A stretch of DNA of 64,000 nt, taken from the NCBI RefSeq assembly GCF_900182585.1, contig NZ_FXTM01000001.1, positions 62,001 to 126,000 of the forward strand. Reading direction: 5' to 3'. This DNA is from Balnearium lithotrophicum (GTDB taxonomy: Bacteria; Aquificota; Aquificia; Desulfurobacteriales; Desulfurobacteriaceae). Made by a program: the position numbers and the translations under genes. Positions 54,034 through 62,288 of the stretch are shown piece after piece (the first letter of the stretch is position 1; each line of letters opens with the position of its first letter). The notes beneath the pieces were generated by a model that saw nothing but the letters and a program-made list of their open reading frames with translations, made no database searches and had not been told where the DNA came from.

Positions 54034-54515
54034 AGTACATAGATGAGGAACTTATTTCAGAATTAAAGAGTGAATTTAAGGATGGGATAGAGGAAGTAAC
54101 GACCTTTAGGGGAGAGGTAACTGTAACAGTTTCAAAGGAAGTATTGAAGAAGTTCATGTCCTTTTTAAAACACAGTGAAAAATTCAAAATGGACATGTTG
54201 GTTGACGTTACAGCTGTCGATTATCCTGAAAACAACCCCCGTTTTCAGGTTGTCTACCAGCTAAGGTCAATTCCCCTAAAGCACAACCTGAGGGTAAAGT
54301 GCTGGGCTAAGGACGATGAAGTCCCCTCTGTTGTCGATATCTGGAAGACTGCGGAGTGGACCGAGAGGGAAGTCTACGAAATGTTTGGTGTAAAGTTTTC
54401 CGGAAGAGAGTTGAGAAAACTCCTCCTTCCACAGAAGTATCCGTACTATCCCCTCAGGAAGGACTTTCCGTTGGAGGGTTACGAAGAACCCTGTGAAGTT
54501 TGGGATTGGGAGTAG
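54030..54515 (+). CDS. nuoC: NADH-quinone oxidoreductase subunit C
   Basis: A 161-residue 30-kDa-type subunit. The signature WKTAEWTEREVYEMFGVKFSG (about 109-129) and LPQKYPYYPLRKDFPLEGYEEP match the family. It supports the quinone site with NuoD. In some lineages C and D are fused; here they are separate and adjacent. Confidence 0.94.
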   Translation: MKYIDEELISELKSEFKDGIEEVTTFRGEVTVTVSKEVLKKFMSFLKHSEKFKMDMLVDVTAVDYPENNPRFQVVYQLRSIPLKHNLRVKCWAKDDEVPSVVDIWKTAEWTEREVYEMFGVKFSGRELRKLLLPQKYPYYPLRKDFPLEGYEEPCEVWDWE

Positions 54516-54518
54516 TTG

Positions 54519-55700
54519 ATGGAGAGAGAAAGGGCAGATTTGATTTTAAATATGGGTCCTCAACACCCCTCAACCCATGGCGTTCTAAGACTGGTAGTGG
54601 AATTAAAGGGTGAAAGGATAGTCAACTCCGATGCGATTATCGGTTACGTTCACAGGGGTGTCGAGAAGCTTGCAGAGACGAGGAAGTACATGCAGATACT
54701 TCCCGTCTTTGATAGGGTGGATTACGTATCGGCGAATACAAACGAGTTGGGCTTTGTACTTGCAGTTGAGAAGCTTTTGGGTATTGAGGACAAAATTCCA
54801 GAGAGAGCCCAGTTTTTAAGGGTAATAATGGCCGAGCTTACACGTATATCCTCCCACCTCATATGGCTTGGAACCCATGCATTAGAGCTCGGAGCAATGA
54901 GCATTTTCCTCTATGCCTTTAGGGAAAGGGAGAAGGTTTTAGACCTGTTTGAGGAGATTGCGGGAGGAAGACTTCATACGGGATACATGAGAATAGGTGG
55001 CGTTGCTGCAGATACGACTCCAAAGTTTCTCGAGGAGCTTGAGGAATTCTTGGAGCTCTTTCCTAAAAAGATTGATGAGTACGAGGATTTGCTGACTGAA
55101 AACAGAGTATGGCTCTCAAGAACCAAGGGAGTCGGAGTAATAGACAGGGAAACTGCTGTTAACTGGGGAATTACAGGTCCAACGTTGAGGGCTACCGGCT
55201 GTGATTACGATGTGAGGAAGTACTACCCTTACTGCGTTTACGATAGGATTAATTTTAAGGTTCCCGTTTACACTCAAGGGGACGTTTACGCCCGTTACAG
55301 GGTAAGAATGGAGGAAATGAGGGAATCTGTAAAAATCATAAGACAGTGTTTAGAGATGATGCCGGAAGGTCCTGTTCAGATAGAGGATACGACTATCATT
55401 CTTCCTCCAAAGGAGGAGGTCTACAACACAATGGTAGGGCTGATTCAACAGTTTGAGCTTGTGATTCACGGAATTACTCCCCCTAAAGGTGAGGTTTATG
55501 CAGCGGTTGAGGGTCCAAGAGGGGAGCTTGGTTACTACATAGTTAGCGATGGAACAAACAAACCTTACAGGTTGAGAATCAGGCCACCTTCACTGATAAA
55601 CATAGCAATTCTTCCACAGCTCCTTAAAAACCACTACGTTGCAGATGTTATATCGATAATAGGAAGCCTTGACCCTCTTATGGGAGAAGTTGACAGATGA
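54519..55700 (+). CDS. nuoD: NADH-quinone oxidoreductase subunit D
   Basis: A 393-residue 49-kDa-type subunit. NMGPQHPSTHGVLRLVVELKGE, VHRGVEKLAETR and RTHGYM-like LHTGYMRIGGVA are family motifs; the quinone-binding His and Tyr residues lie in the first and second. I prefer the ATG at 54519 to the TTG at 54516 directly after the nuoC stop. The protein shares ancestry with the NiFe-hydrogenase large subunit but lacks its Cys pairs. Confidence 0.95.
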   Translation: MERERADLILNMGPQHPSTHGVLRLVVELKGERIVNSDAIIGYVHRGVEKLAETRKYMQILPVFDRVDYVSANTNELGFVLAVEKLLGIEDKIPERAQFLRVIMAELTRISSHLIWLGTHALELGAMSIFLYAFREREKVLDLFEEIAGGRLHTGYMRIGGVAADTTPKFLEELEEFLELFPKKIDEYEDLLTENRVWLSRTKGVGVIDRETAVNWGITGPTLRATGCDYDVRKYYPYCVYDRINFKVPVYTQGDVYARYRVRMEEMRESVKIIRQCLEMMPEGPVQIEDTTIILPPKEEVYNTMVGLIQQFELVIHGITPPKGEVYAAVEGPRGELGYYIVSDGTNKPYRLRIRPPSLINIAILPQLLKNHYVADVISIIGSLDPLMGEVDR

Positions 55701-56197
55701 CAATTGAAGAGTTTAGAAGGGAAATTAGGAGTTTAAAGGAGAAGGGAATCTATCCCTCAAATAAGTCCTACATGCTACCCTCACTCTGGATTGCTGAAAA
55801 GAACTTTCCAGCAATTACAAAGGAGATAATGAGGGTTATATCCGAGGAGCTCTCAGTACCTTTGGTTGAGGTTGAGGAAGCTGCTACCTTTTACGCCATG
55901 TACCACACAAAGCCAAAAGGTAAGTACGTAATTAGAGTTTGCACGAACCTTTCCTGTATGTTGAACGGAGGGGAAGAGATACTCAAGGAGATTTGTAACC
56001 TTTTAAAGGTAAAACCTGGAGAAACTACTCCAGACGGCCTCTTTACTGTTGAGGAGTACGAGTGTATGGGGCTTTGTGATGGAGCTCCTGCAGTAACGGT
56101 AAACGAGGATAGATACCTAAAGGTTAAACCGTCAGACTTACCAGAAATTTTGAAAAAATACGGCTGGAAGGGAGAGAATGGAAAGACTTCTCCTTAG
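55697..56197 (+). CDS. nuoE: NADH-quinone oxidoreductase subunit E
   Basis: A 166-residue thioredoxin-fold subunit with a [2Fe-2S] cluster (N1a). The ligands are in RVCTNLSCMLNGGEEIL and EEYECMGLCDGAPAVTVN (four Cys). The first ~80 residues are the helical bundle. It overlaps nuoF by 20 bases. With nuoF and nuoG it forms the NADH input module, so this complex can use NADH. Confidence 0.95.
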   Translation: MTIEEFRREIRSLKEKGIYPSNKSYMLPSLWIAEKNFPAITKEIMRVISEELSVPLVEVEEAATFYAMYHTKPKGKYVIRVCTNLSCMLNGGEEILKEICNLLKVKPGETTPDGLFTVEEYECMGLCDGAPAVTVNEDRYLKVKPSDLPEILKKYGWKGENGKTSP

Positions 56198-57443
56198 GAA
56201 TATAGACAGGGAAAATTCCAATTCGATAGAGACCTATCTTTCCAACGGCGGATATCTGTCCTTGCGAAAGGCTCTAAGGGAAATGTCACCTGGGGATGTT
56301 ATTGAGGAAGTTAAGAGGAGCGGTTTGAGAGGAAGAGGGGGAGCAGGTTTCCCCACCGGGATGAAGTGGGAGTTTGCAGCTGCAGATATTAAGGAACCGA
56401 AGTTCTTCGTCTGTAACGCTGATGAGGGAGAGCCGTGTACATTTAAGGACAGACTTATCATTGAGAAGGACCCCCATGCCCTCATAGAGGGAATGCTCAT
56501 AGGTGCCTATGCAACGGGGTGCCGCTACGGTTACATCTACTTGAGAGGAGAGTATCCAGTAGGGAGGAAAATTCTCGAAAGGGCAATTGGAGAGGCTTAC
56601 GATAAGGGCTTTTTAGGCGAGAATATATTAGGAACGGAGTTCTCATTTGACCTTTACATCCACAGTGGAGCTGGAGCTTACATTTGCGGTGAGGAAACGG
56701 CTCTCATTAACTCCCTTGAGGGAAGGAGAGGAGAGCCGAGGATAAAACCCCCCTTTCCGGTTAATGCAGGGTACCTTTGGAAACCTACCGTGGTCAACAA
56801 CGTAGAGACCCTTGCCAACATTCCACTCATAATTGAAAGGGGAGGAGATTGGTACGCATCCATTGGCTCTCCAGACTGTCCGGGTCCCAAGCTTTATCCC
56901 GTAAGTGGTAAGGTTAAGAGGCCCGGAGTTTACGAGCTTCCAATGGGAACTCCTCTTTCAGAGATAATATACGAACACGCTGGTGGAATAGTAGGAGACA
57001 GAAAACTGAAGGCAGTCTTTCCGGGAGGTGCATCGAGCTCCGTTTTAACCTCCGAAGAGATAGACGTCCCTATGGACTTTCCTTCACTGGCTAAGGCTGG
57101 TACGATGCTCGGCTCCGGTGCTGTTATGGTTTTAGACGAAACGGACTGTATAGTAAGGGCTTCTTTAAGGCTCATAAAGTTCTTCAGACACGAATCGTGC
57201 GGTAAGTGTACTCCCTGCAGGGAGGGGACAGACTGGCTCGTTAGAATTGTAAGTAGAATAGAGGAAGGTTTGGGAAGTGAGGACGACCTTGATACCATCT
57301 TGGACATTTCATCGGTTATGGAGAACTCCTTCTGCGGCCTTGGAATGGCAGCCCACAACCCTGTTGTTTCCTCTGTCAGGAAGTTTAAGGATGAATTTTT
57401 AAAGCACATTAAACTTGGAAGATGCCCCTTTAGGAGAAGCTGA
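56178..57443 (+). CDS. nuoF: NADH-quinone oxidoreductase subunit F
   Basis: A 421-residue subunit that binds NADH and FMN. LRGRGGAGFPTGMKWEF (about 49), VCNADEGEPCTFKDR (about 77) and SGAGAYICGEETALINSLEGRRGEPR (about 163) are the NAD/FMN motifs. The N3 [4Fe-4S] cluster is in ESCGKCTPCREGTDW with a distal Cys in SFCGLG. Length is normal. It starts within the end of nuoE and its stop touches the nuoG start. Confidence 0.96.
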   Translation: MERLLLRNIDRENSNSIETYLSNGGYLSLRKALREMSPGDVIEEVKRSGLRGRGGAGFPTGMKWEFAAADIKEPKFFVCNADEGEPCTFKDRLIIEKDPHALIEGMLIGAYATGCRYGYIYLRGEYPVGRKILERAIGEAYDKGFLGENILGTEFSFDLYIHSGAGAYICGEETALINSLEGRRGEPRIKPPFPVNAGYLWKPTVVNNVETLANIPLIIERGGDWYASIGSPDCPGPKLYPVSGKVKRPGVYELPMGTPLSEIIYEHAGGIVGDRKLKAVFPGGASSSVLTSEEIDVPMDFPSLAKAGTMLGSGAVMVLDETDCIVRASLRLIKFFRHESCGKCTPCREGTDWLVRIVSRIEEGLGSEDDLDTILDISSVMENSFCGLGMAAHNPVVSSVRKFKDEFLKHIKLGRCPFRRS

Positions 57444-59624
57444 ATGGAGAGCTTTAAGATAATCATAGATGGAAAGGAGTGTGAGGCTTATCCGGGAGAA
57501 ACTGTTTTAGAAGTTGCTGAAAGGAACGGGATAGCCATACCTGTTTTCTGCTATCACAAGGAGCTCCGTCCCGAAGGAGCGTGTAGAGTCTGTCTCGTTG
57601 AGGTTGAGGGAGCTCCCCGCTTGGTTACTGCGTGCACACTGAAAGCAATGCCTGACATGGTTGTGAGGACAAACACAGAGAGGGTTAGAAAGGCAAGGGC
57701 AGGTGTCATTGAGCTCATTCTCAACAACCACACGTTAGAGTGTCCAATCTGTGATAAGTCTGGAGAGTGTGAACTCCAGATGACCGGCTTTAGGTTTGGT
57801 CCCAAGAAGTCAAGGTACAAGGAGCCTCGAAGGGAAAAGGACATAGTTATAAAGGGTCCTCTGATTGAGATAGACAACGACAGGTGTATCCTCTGCCGCC
57901 GCTGCATAAGAATGTGTGGCGAGAACATGGGGAACAGGGTTTTAGGAATCCTTAATAGAGGTTACAAAGCATACATATCTCCCTTTAATGGGGATTTTGT
58001 TGAAAGTGGATGTGAACACTGTGGAAGCTGTGTTGACGTCTGTCCCGTTGGTTCACTTCTCGACAGGGCCTTTAAGTACAAGGACCGCCCGTGGAGAATG
58101 GAGAAGACCTGGACAACGTGTTCGTTCTGCGGTAGTGGGTGCAAGGTTGAGATAGATACGTACCACGGAAAGGTAAAGAGGGCTGTTGGAAGAATAGGAA
58201 TTAACGATGGACACAACAGGGGATACCTCTGCGTTCGTGGAAAGTGGGGCTGGGATGTTATTTACTCTGATAAGAGGTTGAATTCTCCTCTTTTAAGGGA
58301 AAATGGAGAACTCAAAAAAATAGCAATCGATGAGGCATTGGAGGTTCTGAAGGAGAACGTTTTAGGGAAAAGGGCAAATCTCTTTATTGAGAGTTCTTTA
58401 ACAAACGAGGAGTTGGAGAAAATTGCATCCGTTTTTGGAACGGAGAACGTTGCGTCTGATGCTTACGGTTACTACCAATTTTTAAGTGGAATAGCAGAGG
58501 TAACTGGGGAGTTTAAAACGGACCCTATTTCATCAATCTACGAAACCGATGTAATCCTCTACATAGGTGACTTTTTAGAGGAGATAAATCCCGTAGTCTC
58601 AACACTCTTAAGGCTTGCGGTAATTCAGAAGGGAAAGAGGCTCTTTAGGGTTGGAACGTTTCCATCAAAATTGGACTCCGTTTCGTTCTCATCGTTAACC
58701 GTTCCCCAGTGGGAGTTAATAGATACGTTAAAACACCTAATAGTTGGAACGATTGACACGAACTACTCCTCAAACGTTAAGGAGGTAGATTCATTTATAA
58801 AGGCTCTGAGGGGTAAGAGCGTTACAATCGTTGTTGGAGGAACAGTTTTCTTCTCTCCAGATTCTAAGGATTTGGGAAAAACTGTTGCCTACCTTTCGGA
58901 TAGGTTCTCAAGGAGCTCCATAATTGCAGTTCCTCCAAAGGCAAATTCACTGAAAGTAGCAGAACTCTTTGAACTCAAACATCCTAAAGAGTTAGACGGA
59001 GAGGTTAACGTTATATTCAACGCTGAGATTGAGAGGGACTTTCCCGGAGTAAAAATTGACGAGAGCAAGTTTACAGTTGTCTTTACTTCCTTCTATACCC
59101 ACGACCTCTCCTATGCAGACCTCGTTATTCCGATAGAAACGTGGATAGAGAAGGAGGGAACTCTAAAGGGGATTAGCGGAACGTTGAAATTAAACACAGC
59201 CCTTGAGTACAACTATAAACTCTTAGACGTTCTTTCCTCCCTTCCATCCGGTACAGTGGAAGTAAAGGAGAAAAGGGTAGAGGTTAAGAAGGAACCCGGT
59301 GTTTCAAGGATTAAGAGGGAGGAAATTCTCCTGACAGTTTTGATAAACAGAACGGGCTGGAACTCTGTTAGCTACTACTCAAGCAACGTTTCAAGGGTTT
59401 TAGGTGAGAGAGTTTTGCTGTTAAATCCTAAGGACTTTTCTGGTGAGGGAATGGCACTTTTGAAAACGGAGGCTGGAGAGGTAATAGTTCCAACGAAGGT
59501 AGATGAAGGAATACCGGAAGGACATGCCGTCTTAAGGGTTGAAAGGTTAACGAGGGATGTTTCTCAAATTGTTCCTGAGTTTCCCTTCCTAAGTGGAATT
59601 AAATGTAGCTTAAAGGAGGCATAA
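57444..59624 (+). CDS. nuoG: NADH-quinone oxidoreductase subunit G
   Basis: A 726-residue Fe-S subunit. The N-terminal [2Fe-2S] ligands are in AIPVFCYHKELRPEGACRVCLVEV and C-in-TACTLK. A His-Cys motif follows (NNHTLECPICDKSGECELQ). Two [4Fe-4S] sites are CILCRRCIRMC and CEHCGSCVDVCPVG, with a further cluster in CSFCGSGCKVEI, as in the molybdopterin-oxidoreductase-like forms (N7). The C-terminal half keeps the fold but not cofactor sites. It links the NADH module to NuoB/I. Confidence 0.93.
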   Translation: MESFKIIIDGKECEAYPGETVLEVAERNGIAIPVFCYHKELRPEGACRVCLVEVEGAPRLVTACTLKAMPDMVVRTNTERVRKARAGVIELILNNHTLECPICDKSGECELQMTGFRFGPKKSRYKEPRREKDIVIKGPLIEIDNDRCILCRRCIRMCGENMGNRVLGILNRGYKAYISPFNGDFVESGCEHCGSCVDVCPVGSLLDRAFKYKDRPWRMEKTWTTCSFCGSGCKVEIDTYHGKVKRAVGRIGINDGHNRGYLCVRGKWGWDVIYSDKRLNSPLLRENGELKKIAIDEALEVLKENVLGKRANLFIESSLTNEELEKIASVFGTENVASDAYGYYQFLSGIAEVTGEFKTDPISSIYETDVILYIGDFLEEINPVVSTLLRLAVIQKGKRLFRVGTFPSKLDSVSFSSLTVPQWELIDTLKHLIVGTIDTNYSSNVKEVDSFIKALRGKSVTIVVGGTVFFSPDSKDLGKTVAYLSDRFSRSSIIAVPPKANSLKVAELFELKHPKELDGEVNVIFNAEIERDFPGVKIDESKFTVVFTSFYTHDLSYADLVIPIETWIEKEGTLKGISGTLKLNTALEYNYKLLDVLSSLPSGTVEVKEKRVEVKKEPGVSRIKREEILLTVLINRTGWNSVSYYSSNVSRVLGERVLLLNPKDFSGEGMALLKTEAGEVIVPTKVDEGIPEGHAVLRVERLTRDVSQIVPEFPFLSGIKCSLKEA

Positions 59625-60097
59625 TGGTAAAGGTTGAGCTGATAAGGAACTTTCCTCTTTTCAGGAACTTTACTGAAAAGGAGTTAAGGGAAATATCGGA
59701 GTATTTAGACTATAAAGTTTTTTCTAAGGGAGAGGTTCTATTTGAAGAGGGAGACCCCGGGGACAGGATATTTTTCATAGTAAAGGGGAGGGTTGACCTA
59801 TTCAGGCCTGATGCCTTTGGAAATCCCGTGAAGGTTGCAGTAAGTCAGGAGGGAACTCCTCTGGGGGAACTCTCGTTCTTCAGTAACCACTTTCACTCAT
59901 CAAGGGCAGTGACTCCCAAGGAGACCCACGTCCTGATTTTGACAAGGGAGGGTTACGAAAAGTTGAAGAAGGAGGACCCTCAGCTTGCCATTAAACTCCT
60001 GGAGGAACTTGCAAAGGTTATATCTGAAAGGCTAAAGGAGATGAACAAGAAGTTCGTAGATACAACCTGCTTCATCTGGGGAGGACCTAAAAAGTGA
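59624..60097 (+). CDS. Cyclic-nucleotide-binding-domain protein inside the nuo operon
   Basis: A 157-residue protein made of one cNMP-binding domain. The CAP-like start LIRNFPLFRNFTEKELREISEYL, the hairpin GEVLFEEGDPGDRIFFIVKGRVDLF and the phosphate-binding cassette GELSFFSNHFHSSRAVT (Gly-Glu and Arg-Ala conserved) are clear. A C-terminal helix closes it (about 125-145), and there is no DNA-binding domain. It is placed between nuoG and nuoH with 1- and 4-base overlaps. It cannot act like CRP on DNA. It may sense a nucleotide and affect complex I assembly or activity; that is speculation. Confidence 0.85.
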   Translation: MVKVELIRNFPLFRNFTEKELREISEYLDYKVFSKGEVLFEEGDPGDRIFFIVKGRVDLFRPDAFGNPVKVAVSQEGTPLGELSFFSNHFHSSRAVTPKETHVLILTREGYEKLKKEDPQLAIKLLEELAKVISERLKEMNKKFVDTTCFIWGGPKK

Positions 60098-61053
60098 TTG
60101 AGAACTTCCTTAGTTTAACATTCGTTGTTGTTCTCATGTTAGTAGCCGTTCCTCCGATTACTTACCTTGAGAGAAAGGTTTTAGGGCACATGCAGCAAAG
60201 ACCTGGGCCTATGGTAGTTGGATTTCACGGTTTACTTCAACCTCTTGCCGATGCCATAAAACTGATATTCAAGGAGGACATTATTCCAAGGGGAACTGAT
60301 AGGTTTCTCTTTATGTTTGCTCCCTCGTTCAGCATTTTTGCAGCTCTACTTGCTGCCTCTGTCGTTCCAATAGGTTTTATTCAGGCCGTCCCGATGAAGT
60401 CATCCCTCCTCTTTGTAGTGGCGATGAGTGCCGTTTCAATATACGCACTGATTCTTGCAGGTTACTCCTCAAACGACAAATACTCCTTCTTAGCTGGAAT
60501 GAGAGCTGCTGCCCAGGTTTTGGGCTATGAACTTCCGTTGGGATTTGCCCTTATGGCTGTGGTTATTCTATTTGGCTCATTTGACTTTAAAGAGATTGTC
60601 AACTGGCAGTTGAAGCACGGCTGGGGAATTCTGTACCAGCCCATTGCCTTTCTTATTTTTCTCTTTACAATGGTTGCAGAGATTGGAAGACCACCGTTTG
60701 ACCTGCCAGAGGGGGAGAGTGAACTTGTAGGTGGTTTCCACACAGAGTACTCAGGAATGAGGTTTGCAGCCTTTTTCTTCGGTGAGTACATAAACATAAT
60801 CGTTCTCTCCTTGGTTGTTACACTCCTATTCTTCGGCGGTTGGAGTGGTCCCCTTGCGGATAAGTACCCTCTTCTTGGTGTAGTTTACCACCTCTTGAAG
60901 GCGGGATTTTTCATCTTCCTAACGTTCTGGCTCAGGGCAACATTTCCAAGGTACAGGTTTGACCAGATGCTCTCGATTATGTGGAAGGTTCTGCTTCCGG
61001 TTTCAATAATAAATCTCTTTGTTGCAGCTGTAGAAGCTCTTATTGTGGGGTAA
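60094..61053 (+). CDS. nuoH: NADH-quinone oxidoreductase subunit H
   Basis: A 319-residue membrane subunit with eight helices that links the hydrophilic arm to the proton pumps. It starts at GTG 60094, overlapping the previous stop (GTGA). TYLERKVLGHMQQRPGPMVVGFHGLLQPLADAIKLIFKED and MVAEIGRPPFDLPEGESELVGGFHTEYSGMRF are highly conserved. The quinone chamber residues are in these loops. Length is normal. Confidence 0.96.
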   Translation: MIENFLSLTFVVVLMLVAVPPITYLERKVLGHMQQRPGPMVVGFHGLLQPLADAIKLIFKEDIIPRGTDRFLFMFAPSFSIFAALLAASVVPIGFIQAVPMKSSLLFVVAMSAVSIYALILAGYSSNDKYSFLAGMRAAAQVLGYELPLGFALMAVVILFGSFDFKEIVNWQLKHGWGILYQPIAFLIFLFTMVAEIGRPPFDLPEGESELVGGFHTEYSGMRFAAFFFGEYINIIVLSLVVTLLFFGGWSGPLADKYPLLGVVYHLLKAGFFIFLTFWLRATFPRYRFDQMLSIMWKVLLPVSIINLFVAAVEALIVG

Positions 61054-61056
61054 TTG

Positions 61057-61512
61057 ATGGGTATTTTGAAAAAGGTAACGTTTCCCGACCTGCTAAAGGG
61101 GATGTCGATAACCCTTAAAACGATGTTCAAACCTGTCGTTACTGTTCACTATCCCTTTGAGAAGGTAGAGCCGAGGAAGAGGTTTCGGGGAATTCATGCT
61201 TTAAAACTGAACCCGGACGGTTCCTACAGGTGTGAGGCCTGTTTCCTGTGCGCAGAGATGTGTCCAAGTAACGTTATAGATATGGAGATGACAGAGGGGA
61301 AGGATGGAAGGAAGGAGTTGGTTGATTTCACCGTAGACCTAACGAGGTGTCTCTTCTGCGGCCTGTGTGTTGAAGCCTGTCCGAGGGATGCAATTGTAAT
61401 GACGGACATCTACGAGTTCTCAAAGTACACTAAAGACAAGTTAATCCTCCACAAGGATGACCTTTTGGAGCTTGGACGATACTACCAGGAGTGGGAGAGG
61501 AAGAGGAGATGA
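61057..61512 (+). CDS. nuoI: NADH-quinone oxidoreductase subunit I
   Basis: A 151-residue ferredoxin-like subunit with two [4Fe-4S] clusters, in CEACFLCAEMCPSNV and CLFCGLCVEACPRDA (about 60 and 102). An amphipathic N-terminal helix contacts NuoH. I take ATG 61057; the TTG at 61054 abuts the nuoH stop. It overlaps nuoJ by 4 bases (ATGA). Confidence 0.94.
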   Translation: MGILKKVTFPDLLKGMSITLKTMFKPVVTVHYPFEKVEPRKRFRGIHALKLNPDGSYRCEACFLCAEMCPSNVIDMEMTEGKDGRKELVDFTVDLTRCLFCGLCVEACPRDAIVMTDIYEFSKYTKDKLILHKDDLLELGRYYQEWERKRR

Positions 61513-61988
61513 GGGAACTGTTCTTCTACTTGTTTGGAATTCTGTCTGTTTTTTTTGCCTTAATTTCAGTTACAAATAGAAATATTGTGAGGGGTGGAGT
61601 CTCCCTACTTGCCTCATTTGTCTCCCTTGGGGCAGTCTACTTTACACTCGGAGCCGAATTTATCGGCATTGTTCAGGTAATAGTTTACGGTGGTGCAATC
61701 GTTGTTCTCTACCTCTTTGCCCTAATGACTATGGATATTAAGAGCTTTAAAAGAGAGGTTTTTAAGCCCTTTTATCTGTCCGTTGGAGGATTTATTTCTT
61801 TAATAATTCTCTTCGTCGTACTCTTATCTTCCACGAAATTTCCATCAATTGAAATTAAGGAAAAGATATCGGGAGCTCATGAATTGGCACATCCCCTCTT
61901 TTTCAAATTCCTCCTGCCATTCGAGGTTGTTTCTGTTCTACTTTTAGTTGCAACTGTTGGAGCTGTAGCAATAGGAAGGAGGGAGTAA
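61509..61988 (+). CDS. nuoJ: NADH-quinone oxidoreductase subunit J
   Basis: A 159-residue membrane subunit with five helices. The ATG at 61509 overlaps the nuoI stop. A longer frame begins at 61491 with a Glu-rich lead that is foreign to the family. The pi-bulge helix VQVIVYGGAIVVLYLFALMTMD (about 55-76) is conserved. The end RREA-like VGAVAIGRRE is typical. Confidence 0.93.
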   Translation: MRELFFYLFGILSVFFALISVTNRNIVRGGVSLLASFVSLGAVYFTLGAEFIGIVQVIVYGGAIVVLYLFALMTMDIKSFKREVFKPFYLSVGGFISLIILFVVLLSSTKFPSIEIKEKISGAHELAHPLFFKFLLPFEVVSVLLLVATVGAVAIGRRE

Positions 61989-62287
61989 TGGGTGCAACTC
62001 ACCTTTTTATTTTAAGTGGCCTTCTCTTTGCAGTCGGAATCTTTGGGATGGTCATTCGGAGGAACGTAATCTCTCTCTTTTTCTCCCTGGAGCTCCTTTT
62101 AAACAGTGCAAACGTTCTCTTGGTCGGATTTTCTAAAGCTCATGGAAACCTATTTGGAGAGGTTTTTGTTTTCTTTGTACTTGCAGTTGCAGCAGCTGAA
62201 GCGGCTGTTGGACTTGCCATAGTCGTTGCAATTTACAGGTACAGAAGGAGCATAAATACAGAAGATTTCTCCATTTTGAGGTGGTAG
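61988..62287 (+). CDS. nuoK: NADH-quinone oxidoreductase subunit K
   Basis: A 99-residue membrane subunit with three helices. It shows FSLELLLNSANVLLVGF, where the Glu in SLELLLN is the conserved proton-path residue, and VFFVLAVAAAEAAVGLAIVVAIYRYR with the second Glu. Length is normal. Its start shares the last base of nuoJ. Confidence 0.95.
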   Translation: MGATHLFILSGLLFAVGIFGMVIRRNVISLFFSLELLLNSANVLLVGFSKAHGNLFGEVFVFFVLAVAAAEAAVGLAIVVAIYRYRRSINTEDFSILRW

Positions 62288-62288
62288 G

